DNA of 64,000 bases from Agromyces subbeticus DSM 16689 (GTDB taxonomy: Bacteria > Actinomycetota > Actinomycetes > Actinomycetales > Microbacteriaceae). Location of the stretch: positions 1-64,000 of the forward strand of contig NZ_ATXG01000004.1 in NCBI RefSeq assembly GCF_000421565.1. Reading direction: 5' to 3'. A model generated the notes under the pieces. It did no database searches. It had not been told where the DNA came from and was given only the letters and a program-made list of their open reading frames with translations. This document shows, in pieces, positions 25,808-34,695 of this stretch (the first letter of the stretch is position 1; every line of letters starts with the position of its first letter). The position numbers and the translations under genes were made by a program.

Positions 25808-26920
25808 ATGAGCAACGTGCGGCCGTTCGCGCTCCAGGTGCCAGACCAGGTTCTCGACGACCTGCGATCACGACTCGACCGCAGCCGGGTGCCCGACGAC
25901 TCGCCTCGGCGCCCATCCGCCGGCATGACCGCCGGCTACCTCCGTGAGCTCATCGGCTCGTGGCGGGCGTGGGACTGGCGGGCACGCGAGGCGTGGCTCA
26001 ACGGGCATCCGCAGTTCATCGCCGAGATCGGCGACGCGTCGGTGCACTTCGCGCACTTGAGATCAGAACGAGCGGATGCCCCGGCGCTGCTCGTCATGCA
26101 CGGGTGGCCGCACACCTTCGCGCTGCAACTCGACTTCGCCGATCAGCTGCCCGACTTCCACGTCGTCGTCGCGAGCCTGCCAGGGTTCGCGTTCTCCTCG
26201 CCCTACGGCGCCGGCGAGATGACCGAGAAGCGACTCGCTGCGACGATGCACGAGCTCATGACCGAGGTGCTCGGCTACGAGCGATACGTCACCTACGGCG
26301 AAGACGTCACGGCGAACGTCAGCGATCTCATCGCGGCGCGATACCCCGAGCACGTGGCCGGCATCGTGGCGACACACGCGCACTTCCCGACTTCCGACGA
26401 GCGCGCAGAACTGACCGAGCCCGACGAGGTGGCGTTCTTCGCCGGCATCGCCGACCGGCATGAGACCGACGGCGCCTACGGCCACGTGCAGGCGACGCGG
26501 CCCGACACCCTCGCCGTCGCCCTCAACGACTCCCCCGCCGGCCTGCTCGCCTGGCTCGCCGAGAAGCTCGTCGAATGGAGCGACACGCCAGCCGGCGACC
26601 CGCGCCGGGTCGAGCGGCGCATCTCGAGAGACCGGATCCTCACCGAGGCGATGATCTACTGGGTCACCCAGACGATCGGATCATCGTTCCGGCCCTACTA
26701 CGAAGGCGCCGACACACCCGACCCGATCCCGTCGACCTCGGTGCCCGCCGCGGTCTTCATCCAACGGCACGAGGCCGACTACCCCGAGTCGCTCGCGCGA
26801 CGCCACTACCTCGGGCTGCGCGAGTTCGACCGGCTCGACGAGGGCGGCCACTTCACGGCGGCCGAGGTGCCGAGCGAGCTGGCCGAGCGGGTGCGGCGCT
26901 TCGTGCAGTCGCTCGCCTGA
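25808..26920 (+). CDS. Epoxide hydrolase, EHN-type (microsomal-like)
   Basis: This 370-residue alpha/beta hydrolase has the N-terminal EHN domain (VPDQVLDDLRSRLDRSRVPD). HGWP at 98-101 forms the oxyanion region, although the usual HGWPGS reads HGWPHT. The nucleophile is Asp166 in YGEDVTAN, where the family usually has GGDWG, and the catalytic His348 is in GGHFTAAE. So the triad is present but the nucleophile elbow is unusual. The enzyme would open epoxides to diols. It may act on a different ester-like substrate. Confidence 0.82.
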   Translation: MSNVRPFALQVPDQVLDDLRSRLDRSRVPDDSPRRPSAGMTAGYLRELIGSWRAWDWRAREAWLNGHPQFIAEIGDASVHFAHLRSERADAPALLVMHGWPHTFALQLDFADQLPDFHVVVASLPGFAFSSPYGAGEMTEKRLAATMHELMTEVLGYERYVTYGEDVTANVSDLIAARYPEHVAGIVATHAHFPTSDERAELTEPDEVAFFAGIADRHETDGAYGHVQATRPDTLAVALNDSPAGLLAWLAEKLVEWSDTPAGDPRRVERRISRDRILTEAMIYWVTQTIGSSFRPYYEGADTPDPIPSTSVPAAVFIQRHEADYPESLARRHYLGLREFDRLDEGGHFTAAEVPSELAERVRRFVQSLA

Positions 26921-26976
26921 TCGGGCGGGCGCGAGCGGGCAGGCGTGAGCCGCGGCATCCGCTCTACGATCGCAAG

Positions 26977-27402
26977 ATGAGCGCACCCCGCGAGCCGAGC
27001 GAACCGAGCGACCCAGACGGGCCGTGGTGGACCGGCGATGACGACATCGGCGGCATCGGTTTCGCCCGATTGTTCGCCTACACGGGCCTGCTCATGTCGA
27101 TCGCCTCGCTCGTGCTGGCCGTGGTCGCACCGCTCGCCGGCGACGCGCTGCGCACCGTGTGGATCACCGGCTTCGCCGTGACTGCCATGTGGATCGCCTT
27201 CATGGCGGTGCCCCGCTATCGCCGTGAGGGCATGCGCGCGTCGTTCGCGGTGCCGGTCACGATGGCGCTCGGCGCGCTCACGATCGCCATCATGATCTAC
27301 GCGTTCGCGGTGATCGCGCTGGCGTCGATCGGCGTGCAGCTGCCGGCACCCGACCATTGGTTCGGCGAGACGATGCCGGGCCCCCGCGGCGTGAGCGTCT
27401 GA
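26977..27402 (+). CDS. Small membrane protein, unknown function
   Basis: This 141-residue protein has an acidic cytosolic start (DGPWWTGDDDIGG) and about four hydrophobic helices (LLMSIASLVLAVVAPL, ITGFAVTAMWIAFMAV, FAVPVTMALGALTIAIM, YAFAVIALASIGV). No family was recognised. The start ATG lies 56 bp after the epoxide hydrolase; a ribosome-binding site is weak. It may be transcribed with the following membrane protein. Confidence 0.7.
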   Translation: MSAPREPSEPSDPDGPWWTGDDDIGGIGFARLFAYTGLLMSIASLVLAVVAPLAGDALRTVWITGFAVTAMWIAFMAVPRYRREGMRASFAVPVTMALGALTIAIMIYAFAVIALASIGVQLPAPDHWFGETMPGPRGVSV

Positions 27403-27447
27403 CCCACGCCGCTTGCCCATGCGTCGTCGTCCATGCTCTGATGAGGC

Positions 27448-28167
27448 ATGAGCCTGACCGACCCCGACGTGACCCGCAGAGCGCGCGCCGAGCAACGGCG
27501 CCCGATCGTACGGGGCATCGTGAGCTTCATCCTGCTCGCCTCGTTCGCGATCGCCGGGCTCACGTGGGGCGTGCTCTCCGTCGAGGGCTTCGCCGCCACG
27601 ACGGCCGCGATGCAGGTGACCGCGCTCGTGAGCTCGATCGTCGCGTGGGCCGGCTTCCTGATCTTCTCGATCGCGACCTTCGGCACGTGGCGTGCCGGGC
27701 CCATCGTGCTCGGCAGCGCGCTGGCGCTGCTCGGTGCCGGCCTGCTCTGGGCACCCGTGCAGGCCGGCGGCGCGCTGGTCGACTTCCCCGCCTGGCTGGG
27801 GCTGCTCTTCATCGGGCTCGGCGTACTCGTCTGGGTGCTGACGGCGACGGCGCGCGCGAATCGTCGACGCCGCGACGAGCGGCAGGCGCGAGCGCAGACG
27901 AACGGCACCGAGACCACCGCGACCGTCACCCGGGTGCCGCCGGGGCCGAACCCGACGAGCCGGGGCCTGTGGGCCGCGGTGACCTTCACCTTCACGGATG
28001 CCGCGGGCACGCAGCGCTGGGTCGAGCGCACCATGCTCATCCGCCGCGCCGGCGACGTGAAGGTCGGCGACACGACCCGGCTCTGGTACGACGCCGCCGA
28101 CCCCGGCTCCGAGCAGGCCATCGTCGTGGAGCTCGCGCGCGACAACCCGCTCCGCATGACGCGCTGA
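27448..28167 (+). CDS. DUF3592-like membrane protein
   Basis: This 239-residue protein has about four helices in the first 140 residues, an Arg-rich cytosolic linker (RANRRRRDERQ) and a small beta domain: TNGTETTATVTRVPPGPNP, VTFTFTDAAGTQRWVERT and KVGDTTRLWYDAADP. That beta module resembles DUF3592, which is often fused to membrane segments. Function is unknown. It ends 83 bp before the convergent GH127 gene. Confidence 0.72.
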   Translation: MSLTDPDVTRRARAEQRRPIVRGIVSFILLASFAIAGLTWGVLSVEGFAATTAAMQVTALVSSIVAWAGFLIFSIATFGTWRAGPIVLGSALALLGAGLLWAPVQAGGALVDFPAWLGLLFIGLGVLVWVLTATARANRRRRDERQARAQTNGTETTATVTRVPPGPNPTSRGLWAAVTFTFTDAAGTQRWVERTMLIRRAGDVKVGDTTRLWYDAADPGSEQAIVVELARDNPLRMTR

Positions 28168-28249
28168 GTGAGCCCGCGCACGGCCACCTGTGCCGGGTCG
28201 CGAAGGAGCAACGGTACCGAGGCCCGCCGTGCCCCGCTCGTGGCTCCGG

Positions 28250-30193
28250 CTACGCGGTGGGCACCCAGACCCGCATCGTCGACGGGCCGCGGTTCGCCCA
28301 GTCGTGGTATCGCACGAGCGGCACCGCTGCGTGGGCGCCGGTGCGCCGATCCCTCAGCGCGACGACCGGCCCGCGCTCGGAGTCGGCCGGCTCCACGGCG
28401 GCGTCGACGCGCAGGTCGGCGAGGTCGGATGCCTCGAGCGGCGTGCCGATCAGATCGACCGACTCGAGCGCGAACACCTCGGGGCCGCGCTCGACCGTGA
28501 GGCAACCACGCACCGCATCGACGCGGGGGTCGGGCGCAGTGAAGTGCGGCACCACGGGCAGTTCCAGCACGATCTCGTCATCCGCGGCGAACGCACGCGT
28601 CACCGAGGTCATGCCGGCCCTGCCCTGCGGATCTGCCGGCCACACCTGCGCGACCGCTTCACCGGCGGCGCGCACCGTCAGCCGCGCACCGGCGGCCCAG
28701 GCCGGCACCCGGAGCGAGAGCGTCCACTCGCCGCCCGCGTCGGCCAGCACGCGCACGCGCACCGCGCCGTCGCGCGGGTAGTCGGTCGACACCTCGAGCG
28801 AGATCTCGCGACCGTCGGCCAGCCGCGTGCGGATCGTCGACGGCGCGTACTGGTGCAGCTGCACACCCGAATCATCGACCGTGGCGAGGTAGGCGGCGAG
28901 ACTCGCGAAGGTGCGGGCGACGTTCGGCGGGCAGCACGAGACCTCGAACCACGGCGCGCGCAGTGACGACGAGGCTCGCGGCGACACCTCGTCGGCGTCG
29001 GCCGGCGCACCCGGGCGACGCTGGTGCAGGGTGTTGGCGTAGTAGAACGCCGTTCCCTCGGCCGACGGCGAGGTCGCCACGACGTTGAAGAGCGTGCGCT
29101 CGATCAGGTCGGCGTACTGCGCGTCGCCGTGAGCCAGCAGCATCCGCCAGCTGAACATGATCGAGGCGACGCCCGCGCAGGTCTCGGAGTACGCGCGGTC
29201 GGAGGGCAGTTCGAAGTCCTCGCCGAACGCTTCGTCCTGATGGTGCGAGCCCTGCCCGCCCGTCACGTACGTGCGCCGTTCGACGGTGCGCCGCCACTGC
29301 CGCTCGAGCGAGGTCAGCAGCTCGGCGTCGGCGTTCTCGACGGCGACATCCGCTGCGCCGGCGGCGAGGTAGTTCGCTCGCACGGCGTGGCCCCGCAAGG
29401 CGTCTGCAGTGCGAACCGGCACGTCGTCCTGGTAGTAGGAGCGACCCCACTCGATGTCGCGCAGCGTGCCCTGCCCATGCCGCTCGACGAAGAGCTCGGC
29501 CTGGCGCAGGTAACGCGCCTCTCCGGTCGCACGGGCGAGCTCGGCGAGCCCCACCTCGATCTCGGCGTGCCCGCAGATGCGCTCGAGACCGCCCTCGCCG
29601 AACACCTCGCACACGAGGTCTGCCGCGCGGCGGGCGATGACGAGCAGGCCGTCATCGACGTCGGGCCGGGTGCGGGCGCGCGCGACCGCGGCCTGGAACA
29701 GGTGGCCGAGACAGTAGAGCTCGTGTCCCCACTCGAGGTCGCTCCACCGCGGCTCCTGTCCGGGCCGGCCGAAGCGGGTGTTCAGGTACCCGTCGGCCTC
29801 CTGCGCGGCGGCGACCCGATCGACGATCGCGCGGAACCGGCGCTCGAGCTCGTCGCTCGCACCCGCCGCCCCGTCGGCGGCATCGCGGCGACCGATCTCC
29901 CAGGCCACGGCCTCGAGGTACTTGTACACCTCGGAGTCGGCGAATTCCCTGCCCCGTCGCCCCTCGGGCAGTGTGCCCGCCGCGGCGAGATCGAAGTTCG
30001 CGAGCCATCCCTCGCGCTCGAGCCAGTGCTCGACATGGGCGAGCGTGTTGCGCCCGTTGACCGCCTGGCGCTCGCCCCAGAAGCCGCCGGTGATCGACAC
30101 CTCGTCGAGCCCGAGCGGGCGCAGCACACCCGTCGACGGTGCGACCGGAACGGCGTGGGTGGTGGTGGTGGGTGTGGTGAGGGTCATGGTCAT
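28250..30193 (-). CDS. GH127 beta-L-arabinofuranosidase (HypBA1-like)
   Basis: This 647-residue cytosolic glycosidase has no signal peptide and an (alpha/alpha)6 barrel like HypBA1 of Bifidobacterium longum. The zinc/Cys centre is conserved: Glu337-x-Cys339 (YSETCAG) and Cys420-Cys421 (EVSCCPPN). These lie almost exactly where HypBA1 has E338, C340, C417 and C418, the last pair including the Cys nucleophile. It would hydrolyse beta-1,2-linked L-arabinobiose and similar short oligosaccharides after import. Start ATG 30193 overlaps the permease stop (ATGA). It is the last gene of the importer operon. HypBA1 and the mechanism are known; assignment here is by motif and context. Confidence 0.9.
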   Translation of the reverse strand: MTMTLTTPTTTTHAVPVAPSTGVLRPLGLDEVSITGGFWGERQAVNGRNTLAHVEHWLEREGWLANFDLAAAGTLPEGRRGREFADSEVYKYLEAVAWEIGRRDAADGAAGASDELERRFRAIVDRVAAAQEADGYLNTRFGRPGQEPRWSDLEWGHELYCLGHLFQAAVARARTRPDVDDGLLVIARRAADLVCEVFGEGGLERICGHAEIEVGLAELARATGEARYLRQAELFVERHGQGTLRDIEWGRSYYQDDVPVRTADALRGHAVRANYLAAGAADVAVENADAELLTSLERQWRRTVERRTYVTGGQGSHHQDEAFGEDFELPSDRAYSETCAGVASIMFSWRMLLAHGDAQYADLIERTLFNVVATSPSAEGTAFYYANTLHQRRPGAPADADEVSPRASSSLRAPWFEVSCCPPNVARTFASLAAYLATVDDSGVQLHQYAPSTIRTRLADGREISLEVSTDYPRDGAVRVRVLADAGGEWTLSLRVPAWAAGARLTVRAAGEAVAQVWPADPQGRAGMTSVTRAFAADDEIVLELPVVPHFTAPDPRVDAVRGCLTVERGPEVFALESVDLIGTPLEASDLADLRVDAAVEPADSERGPVVALRDRRTGAHAAVPLVRYHDWANRGPSTMRVWVPTA

Positions 30194-31116
30194 CCCTTGA
30201 AGGCGCCCGACATGAAGCCGCGCACGTAGTGTCGTTGAAGAATCAGGAAGAGCAGGATGCACGGCAGCGCGAGCACCACGACACCGGCCTCGGTCGCGCC
30301 GTAGTCGACGACGCCCTGCGCCTGCCCGCGGAGGTTCGAGATCGCGAGCGGCAGCGTCATGCGGTTCGAGTCGTTGATGAGGATGAGCGGGGCCATGAAG
30401 TCGTTCCAGGCCGCGAGGAACGCGAACAGGCCGACCGTGATCAGGCCCGGCTTGACCGCGGGGATCAGCACCCGCCAGAGCGCCGAGAAGGTCGAGCAGC
30501 CGTCGACCATCGCCGCCTCGTCGAGCTCGCGCGGAATCGACTCGAACGAGATGCGCATCATGAACATCGAGAACGGCAGCTGGAACATCGTCAGCACGAG
30601 CGCCACGCCCACGAGCGAGTTCGAGAGGCCCACGAGGTTCAGCAGCACGTAGAGCGGAATGAGCAGCGTGGCGTAGGGCACCATCAGGATAGCGAGCGTC
30701 GCGAGGAACAGCACGTTCTTGCCCGGGAACGAGAACCGGGCGAAGGCGTAGCCGCCGAGCAGCGAGATCGTGAGCGTGAGCAGCACGGTCAGGAGCGACA
30801 CGAAGAACGAGTTGCCGAGGTAGACTCAGATGCCGGCCTGGTAGTTCGCGAGGGTCGCGTAGTTGCCGAAGCCCCAGCCGTCGACCTGGTTGGTGCCCGC
30901 CAGCGGCGACACCGACGAGATCGCGGTCCAGATCAGCGGGTACAGGAAGATCAGCGCGAGGCCGGCCGTCAGCACCCAGTAGGGCGTGCGCAGCGCGATG
31001 CCCGCGAACGAGGTCGCCGGATGCCGCTGGCCGCCGCGTCGTGCGCGAGAACTGCTGCCCGCGGCATCCGTCACGATCGCCCGCGTCGTCGCCGCGGATG
31101 CGGTGTCGACGCTCAT
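30190..31116 (-). pseudogene. ABC sugar permease 2 with in-frame TGA (MalG-like)
   Basis: One continuous reading frame from ATG 31116 to the stop at 30190 (308 codons) encodes a normal-sized MalG-type permease but is broken by a TGA at 30826-30828, after residue 96 (NYQAGI). The frame resumes at once with VYLGNSFFVSLLTVLLTL, and then shows the EAA motif ELDEAAMVDGCSTFSALWRV and the terminal QRHYVRGFMSGAFKG. No base is lost or gained; TGG to TGA is the simplest change, and Trp fits this membrane-edge site. Without suppression only the first helix and part of the extracellular loop are made. A downstream start at 30801 could make a fragment without helix 1. A sequencing error is possible. The flanking genes overlap it, so the operon order is intact. 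Confidence 0.85.
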
Positions 31117-32066
31117 CAGTCTTCCGCCTTCTTGCCGAACGCGCGGATCTGCGCGATGTTGATGACGACGAGGGCGAGCAGCACGATCACTGAGAGCGCA
31201 CCGGCCACGCCGAGGTCGTTGGGACCTTGGAAGGCCACGCTGTAGATGAGCTGCACGATCGTGATCGTCGAGTTGTCGGGGCCGCCCTTGGTCAGGATGT
31301 AGAACTGCTCGAATGCGAGCAGCGAGCCGGTGACGCAGAGCACGGTCGTGAGCGCGAGCGTCGGGCGGAGCAGTGGCAGCGTGACGTCGCGGAACGTCTG
31401 CCAGCGCGACGCGCCATCGATGCGGGCCGCTTCGTAGACGTCGTCGGGGATGCCCTGCAGGCCCACGAGCATGAGCAGCATGTAGAAGCCCGCGTAGCGC
31501 CACACGATGAGGAAGATCGTCGACCAGAGCGCGCCGTCGGGCGTGCCGAGGAAGGTGAAGCCCCACGACGCCATGAGGTCGGCGAACGGGCCCGCGATGG
31601 GCGAGTAGATCACGTAGAAGAGGAGTGACGCCGACGCGAGGCCGAGCGCGCTCGGAATGAGGATCGAGGTACGCAGCAGCCCCTTCCATCGGCTCGACTC
31701 CTGCACGAGCATCGCGAGGCCGAGGCTGAGCGCGAGCAGGATGACGGTCGTGAGCACCGTGTACTTGAGGGTGAAGATCACCGAGTCCATGAAGAAGCGG
31801 TTCGAGACCGCGACCTGGTAGTTCTCGGGAAAGTTCGGCCCCTGGTTGCCGCTCAGCAGCGGCCAATCGGAGCCCGACATCTGCAGCACGAGCAGCAGGG
31901 GCAGCACGAAGAGCAGCAGCACGAACAGTGCGGTCGGGGCGGCGTAGAGCCAGCCCGCGAGTGCGCCGTGGGTGCGTCGGCCGCGCCGGCGTCGAGCCGG
32001 TCGCCGCGCGCCTCGCGCCTCGGGCGGTGCCGGCGATGAGGCCGGCGGGTGGAGTGTCGCAGTCAT
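31116..32066 (-). CDS. ABC sugar permease 1 (MalF-like), beta-arabinoside locus
   Basis: This 316-residue permease starts at ATG 32066; an upstream start 9 codons away lacks support, and AAAGG sits about 10 nt before the chosen one. A Pro/Arg-rich cytosolic N terminus is followed by six helices (LYAAPTALFVLLLFVLPLLL first) and the EAA loop DVYEAARIDGASRWQTFRDV. It ends FGKKAED, overlapping the next ATG by one base. It forms the importer with the binding protein upstream and the interrupted permease downstream. The ATPase is not encoded nearby, as is usual for actinobacterial sugar importers that share MsiK. Confidence 0.88.
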   Translation of the reverse strand: MTATLHPPASSPAPPEARGARRPARRRRGRRTHGALAGWLYAAPTALFVLLLFVLPLLLVLQMSGSDWPLLSGNQGPNFPENYQVAVSNRFFMDSVIFTLKYTVLTTVILLALSLGLAMLVQESSRWKGLLRTSILIPSALGLASASLLFYVIYSPIAGPFADLMASWGFTFLGTPDGALWSTIFLIVWRYAGFYMLLMLVGLQGIPDDVYEAARIDGASRWQTFRDVTLPLLRPTLALTTVLCVTGSLLAFEQFYILTKGGPDNSTITIVQLIYSVAFQGPNDLGVAGALSVIVLLALVVINIAQIRAFGKKAED

Positions 32067-32144
32067 GCGATGAAGCCTTTCGAGGTGGGACACGGCCGGC
32101 GCTCGGCAGTACCGATGGCCGAGCGCCGGCCGATGGTCGTTCCG

Positions 32145-33437
32145 TTACTCCGAGAGCACCGCGGTGATCTCGTCGTTGTCGGCGTCGACGGTTGCCCCGT
32201 CACCGAGCACCGCGTTGCGCACGAGCGTGAGCCACGGGCTGTTCGGCGCGTTGAAGGCCTGCTGGAAGTTGATCGCCACCGGGGTGTCGCCGTCACCGGC
32301 GACCTCGTTGATCGTGACGAGGCGGGGGTCCTTCGCGGAGAACTCGTTGTCGGCGAGGTCGGAGCGGGCGACGACGTCGTTGTTCTTCGCGAGCACGCCG
32401 ACCTGCGCCTCCTCCGACATCATCCAGTTGAGGAAGTTCCACGCCTGCGCGGCCTTCTTCGAGTCCTTCGAGATGCCGAGGCCGTCGCCGCCCACGAACG
32501 TGGATGCGCCGCCCTCGGGGCCGGGGATGCCGGCGACGCCGGCGTCGAACTCGGTCGACGAGAGCAGCGTGGCCGGGTAGAACATGAGGCCGACCTTGCC
32601 CTCGGTGAAGCCCGCCGTCCATGTGGGGCCCGCTTCATCCTTCGACGAGGGCAGCACTGCGCCCGAGTCCCAGAGGTCCTTCCAGACCGAGTACATCTCC
32701 TTGGCCGGGTCGCTCGCGAGCAGCGACTCGGTGCCGTCGTCGGACAGCACCTCTTCGCCGTCGGCCCACATGCTCGGGAACCAGGTGAAGACGAGGCATC
32801 CGCCGCAGTTCAGGCCGGTCGCCGTGCCGTAGGTGTCGGGCTTGTTCAGCGCCTGCACGGCCTTGGCCGCGTCCGCGAACTCCTGCAGGTTCGCGGGTGC
32901 CTTCTCGGGGTCGAGACCGGCCTCGGCGAAGAGCTCCTTGTTCCAGAACATCATCGAGAGGTCGAGCACGAACGGCAGCACGTGCTCCTTGCCGTCGAGG
33001 GTGCCCGCCGAGAGGTGGCCCGCGTTGATCTCGTCCTTGAAGTCGAGGCCGTCGATCTGGGCCGAGATGTCTTGGAAGAGGCCCTGCTCGACCCAGTTGG
33101 GCACGTACACGATGTCGGCCGCGAAGAGGTCGGGCAACCCGCCCGAGCCGGCTGCTGCGCCGACCTTCGCGACGTAGTCGTCGTTCGGCACGACGGTCAG
33201 CTCGACCTGGTTCTCGTGCGAGTCGTTGTACGCCTCGACGAGGAGTTTGGCCTGCTTCTCGAGCGGGGCGCGGGTCCAGAGCGTCAGCGTCGAACCGTCG
33301 TCGATGCCCTCGGCCCCGGCATCGGCGAGGCTCGACGCGGGCTCCTCGGTGTTCGCGCAGGCGGCCAGGCCCGCGATCAGCGCTCCGGCGGCGAGCACTC
33401 CGAGCGCCCGCCGCGTTCGGCCAGTCATGCGTGTCAT
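32145..33437 (-). CDS. ABC substrate-binding lipoprotein, beta-arabinoside locus
   Basis: This 430-residue family-1 solute-binding protein has a signal peptide ending in the lipobox GLAAC, Cys27. Features are TLTLWTRAPLEKQAKLLVEA, DLFAADIVYVPNWVEQGL, LPFVLDLSMMFWNKELFAEAG and FVGGDGLGISKDSKKAAQAW. GAGGAG 6 nt before the ATG gives strong initiation. It is the first gene of the operon binding protein-permease-permease-GH127. The predicted cargo is the arabino-disaccharide released outside by the GH121-like enzyme (inference from the bifidobacterial cluster). Confidence 0.88.
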   Translation of the reverse strand: MTRMTGRTRRALGVLAAGALIAGLAACANTEEPASSLADAGAEGIDDGSTLTLWTRAPLEKQAKLLVEAYNDSHENQVELTVVPNDDYVAKVGAAAGSGGLPDLFAADIVYVPNWVEQGLFQDISAQIDGLDFKDEINAGHLSAGTLDGKEHVLPFVLDLSMMFWNKELFAEAGLDPEKAPANLQEFADAAKAVQALNKPDTYGTATGLNCGGCLVFTWFPSMWADGEEVLSDDGTESLLASDPAKEMYSVWKDLWDSGAVLPSSKDEAGPTWTAGFTEGKVGLMFYPATLLSSTEFDAGVAGIPGPEGGASTFVGGDGLGISKDSKKAAQAWNFLNWMMSEEAQVGVLAKNNDVVARSDLADNEFSAKDPRLVTINEVAGDGDTPVAINFQQAFNAPNSPWLTLVRNAVLGDGATVDADNDEITAVLSE

Positions 33438-33514
33438 GTGAATCTCCTCATACTCGTCGTTGAGCGGGCTCGCTGAGCCCGGGGTGCAAGGGCATTCGGT
33501 CGGGATGTCGAAAA

Positions 33515-33534
33515 TACCGAAATGCTTTTCGGTA
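33515..33534. promoter_or_regulatory. LacI-type operator between binding protein and regulator
   Basis: TACCGAAA (33515-33522) and TTTCGGTA (33527-33534) form a perfect 8-bp-arm inverted repeat with TGCT between. It lies 78 bp before the importer operon and 73 bp before the divergent LacI gene, so it can control both. Confidence 0.7.
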
Positions 33535-33606
33535 CGTTACTCTTGGGATTCGGGCGGCGTCAAGTACCTCGTCCGGTAACGTTTGCGTCACGAGGAAGGG
33601 GTCGCA

Positions 33607-34638
33607 ATGGCGCGAGTCGAACATGGTTCCGCAGCAAGTCGGCAAGCGACGCTCAGCGACGTCGCACGCATCGCCGGGGTGTCGATCGCCACAGCGTCGA
33701 AGGCGATCAACGGTCGCGACGAAGTGGCGCCGGCGACCCGCCGGCGCGTGCTCGAAGCCGCCGAGCAGATCTCGTTCACCCCGAACCAGCTCGCACGCAG
33801 CCTGCTCGCCGGGCGCACCGGCACGGTCGGGTTGCTCACGAGCGACCTCGAGGGCCGATTCGTGATCCCGATCCTGATGGGCGCAGAAGACGCGTTCGGC
33901 GCGGGCCAGGTGAACGTCTTCCTCTGCGACGCCCGCGGCGATGCGATCCGCGAGCAGCACCACATCAAGGCGCTGCTCAACCGGCGCGTCGACGGCATCA
34001 TCGTGGTCGGCCGGCAGACCGATCCCAGGCCCTCGCTCGGCCACTCGCTTCCCGTGCCCGTCGTCTACGCGTACGCGCCGTCAGACGACCCGGCCGACCT
34101 CTCGCTGACGCCCGACAACCGGGCCGGCGGTCGCCTCGCGGTCGAGCACCTCATCTCGTGCGGCCGCAGCCGCATCGCGCACATCACGGGCGACCCCGCC
34201 TACGCCGCGGCCCGCGACCGCCTCCTCGGCGTGCGCGACGGGCTGCAGGCCGCGGGCCTCGACCTCGTCGGCGACGCGATGTTTTCGGCATGGTCGGAGC
34301 ACTGGGGGCGCGACGCCGCCGCCATGCTGCTCGCGCAGCACCCAGAGATCGACGGCATCGTGTGCGGCTCCGACCAGATCGCGCGCGGCGTGCTCGACAC
34401 CCTTCGCGACCTCGGCCGCACGGTGCCCGACGACATCGCCGTGATCGGCTACGACAACTGGGAGGTGCTCGCCACGAACGCCCGCCCTGAGCTCACGAGC
34501 ATCGACGCCAACCTGCAAGAGCTCGGCCGGCTCGCCGCGAAGCGCGTGTTCACCGCCCTCGACGACGAGGCGCGCTCGGGCACCGAGTACCTTCCCGTGC
34601 GACTCGTGATCCGCGGTTCGACGATCGCGCGACGCTGA
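33607..34638 (+). CDS. LacI-family repressor of the beta-arabinoside locus
   Basis: This 343-residue repressor has the N-terminal helix-turn-helix TLSDVARIAGVSIATASKAI and hinge FTPNQLARSLLAG. The sensor domain follows, with VGLLTSDLEGRFVIPILMG, a sugar-binding-type IAHITGDPAYAAARDRL and VIGYDNWEVLATNARPELTS. The ATG at 33607 follows GAGGAAGGGG; a start eight codons upstream is less likely. It is divergent from the importer operon, with the perfect inverted repeat at 33515 between them. The inducer is presumably L-arabinose, a phosphate of it or arabinobiose. Confidence 0.9.
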   Translation: MARVEHGSAASRQATLSDVARIAGVSIATASKAINGRDEVAPATRRRVLEAAEQISFTPNQLARSLLAGRTGTVGLLTSDLEGRFVIPILMGAEDAFGAGQVNVFLCDARGDAIREQHHIKALLNRRVDGIIVVGRQTDPRPSLGHSLPVPVVYAYAPSDDPADLSLTPDNRAGGRLAVEHLISCGRSRIAHITGDPAYAAARDRLLGVRDGLQAAGLDLVGDAMFSAWSEHWGRDAAAMLLAQHPEIDGIVCGSDQIARGVLDTLRDLGRTVPDDIAVIGYDNWEVLATNARPELTSIDANLQELGRLAAKRVFTALDDEARSGTEYLPVRLVIRGSTIARR

Positions 34639-34694
34639 CGCGGTCGCCGAGTTGACGCGGTCGAGTTGACGCGGTCGCCGAGCCGACGCGGTCG
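34636..34694. repeat. Short imperfect tandem repeat after the LacI gene
   Basis: TGACGCGGTCGCCGAG-type units start at 34636, 34653, 34667 and 34684 with lengths of 17, 14, 17 and 11 bp. The first unit begins at the LacI stop codon and the last touches the stop of the convergent gene. Confidence 0.7.
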
Positions 34695-34695
34695 T

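Noticed and set aside
30829..31116. Treating the interrupted permease as two separate genes
   Set aside because: The two parts are in the same frame, abut exactly, and together give one normal-length permease; neither part alone would be functional.
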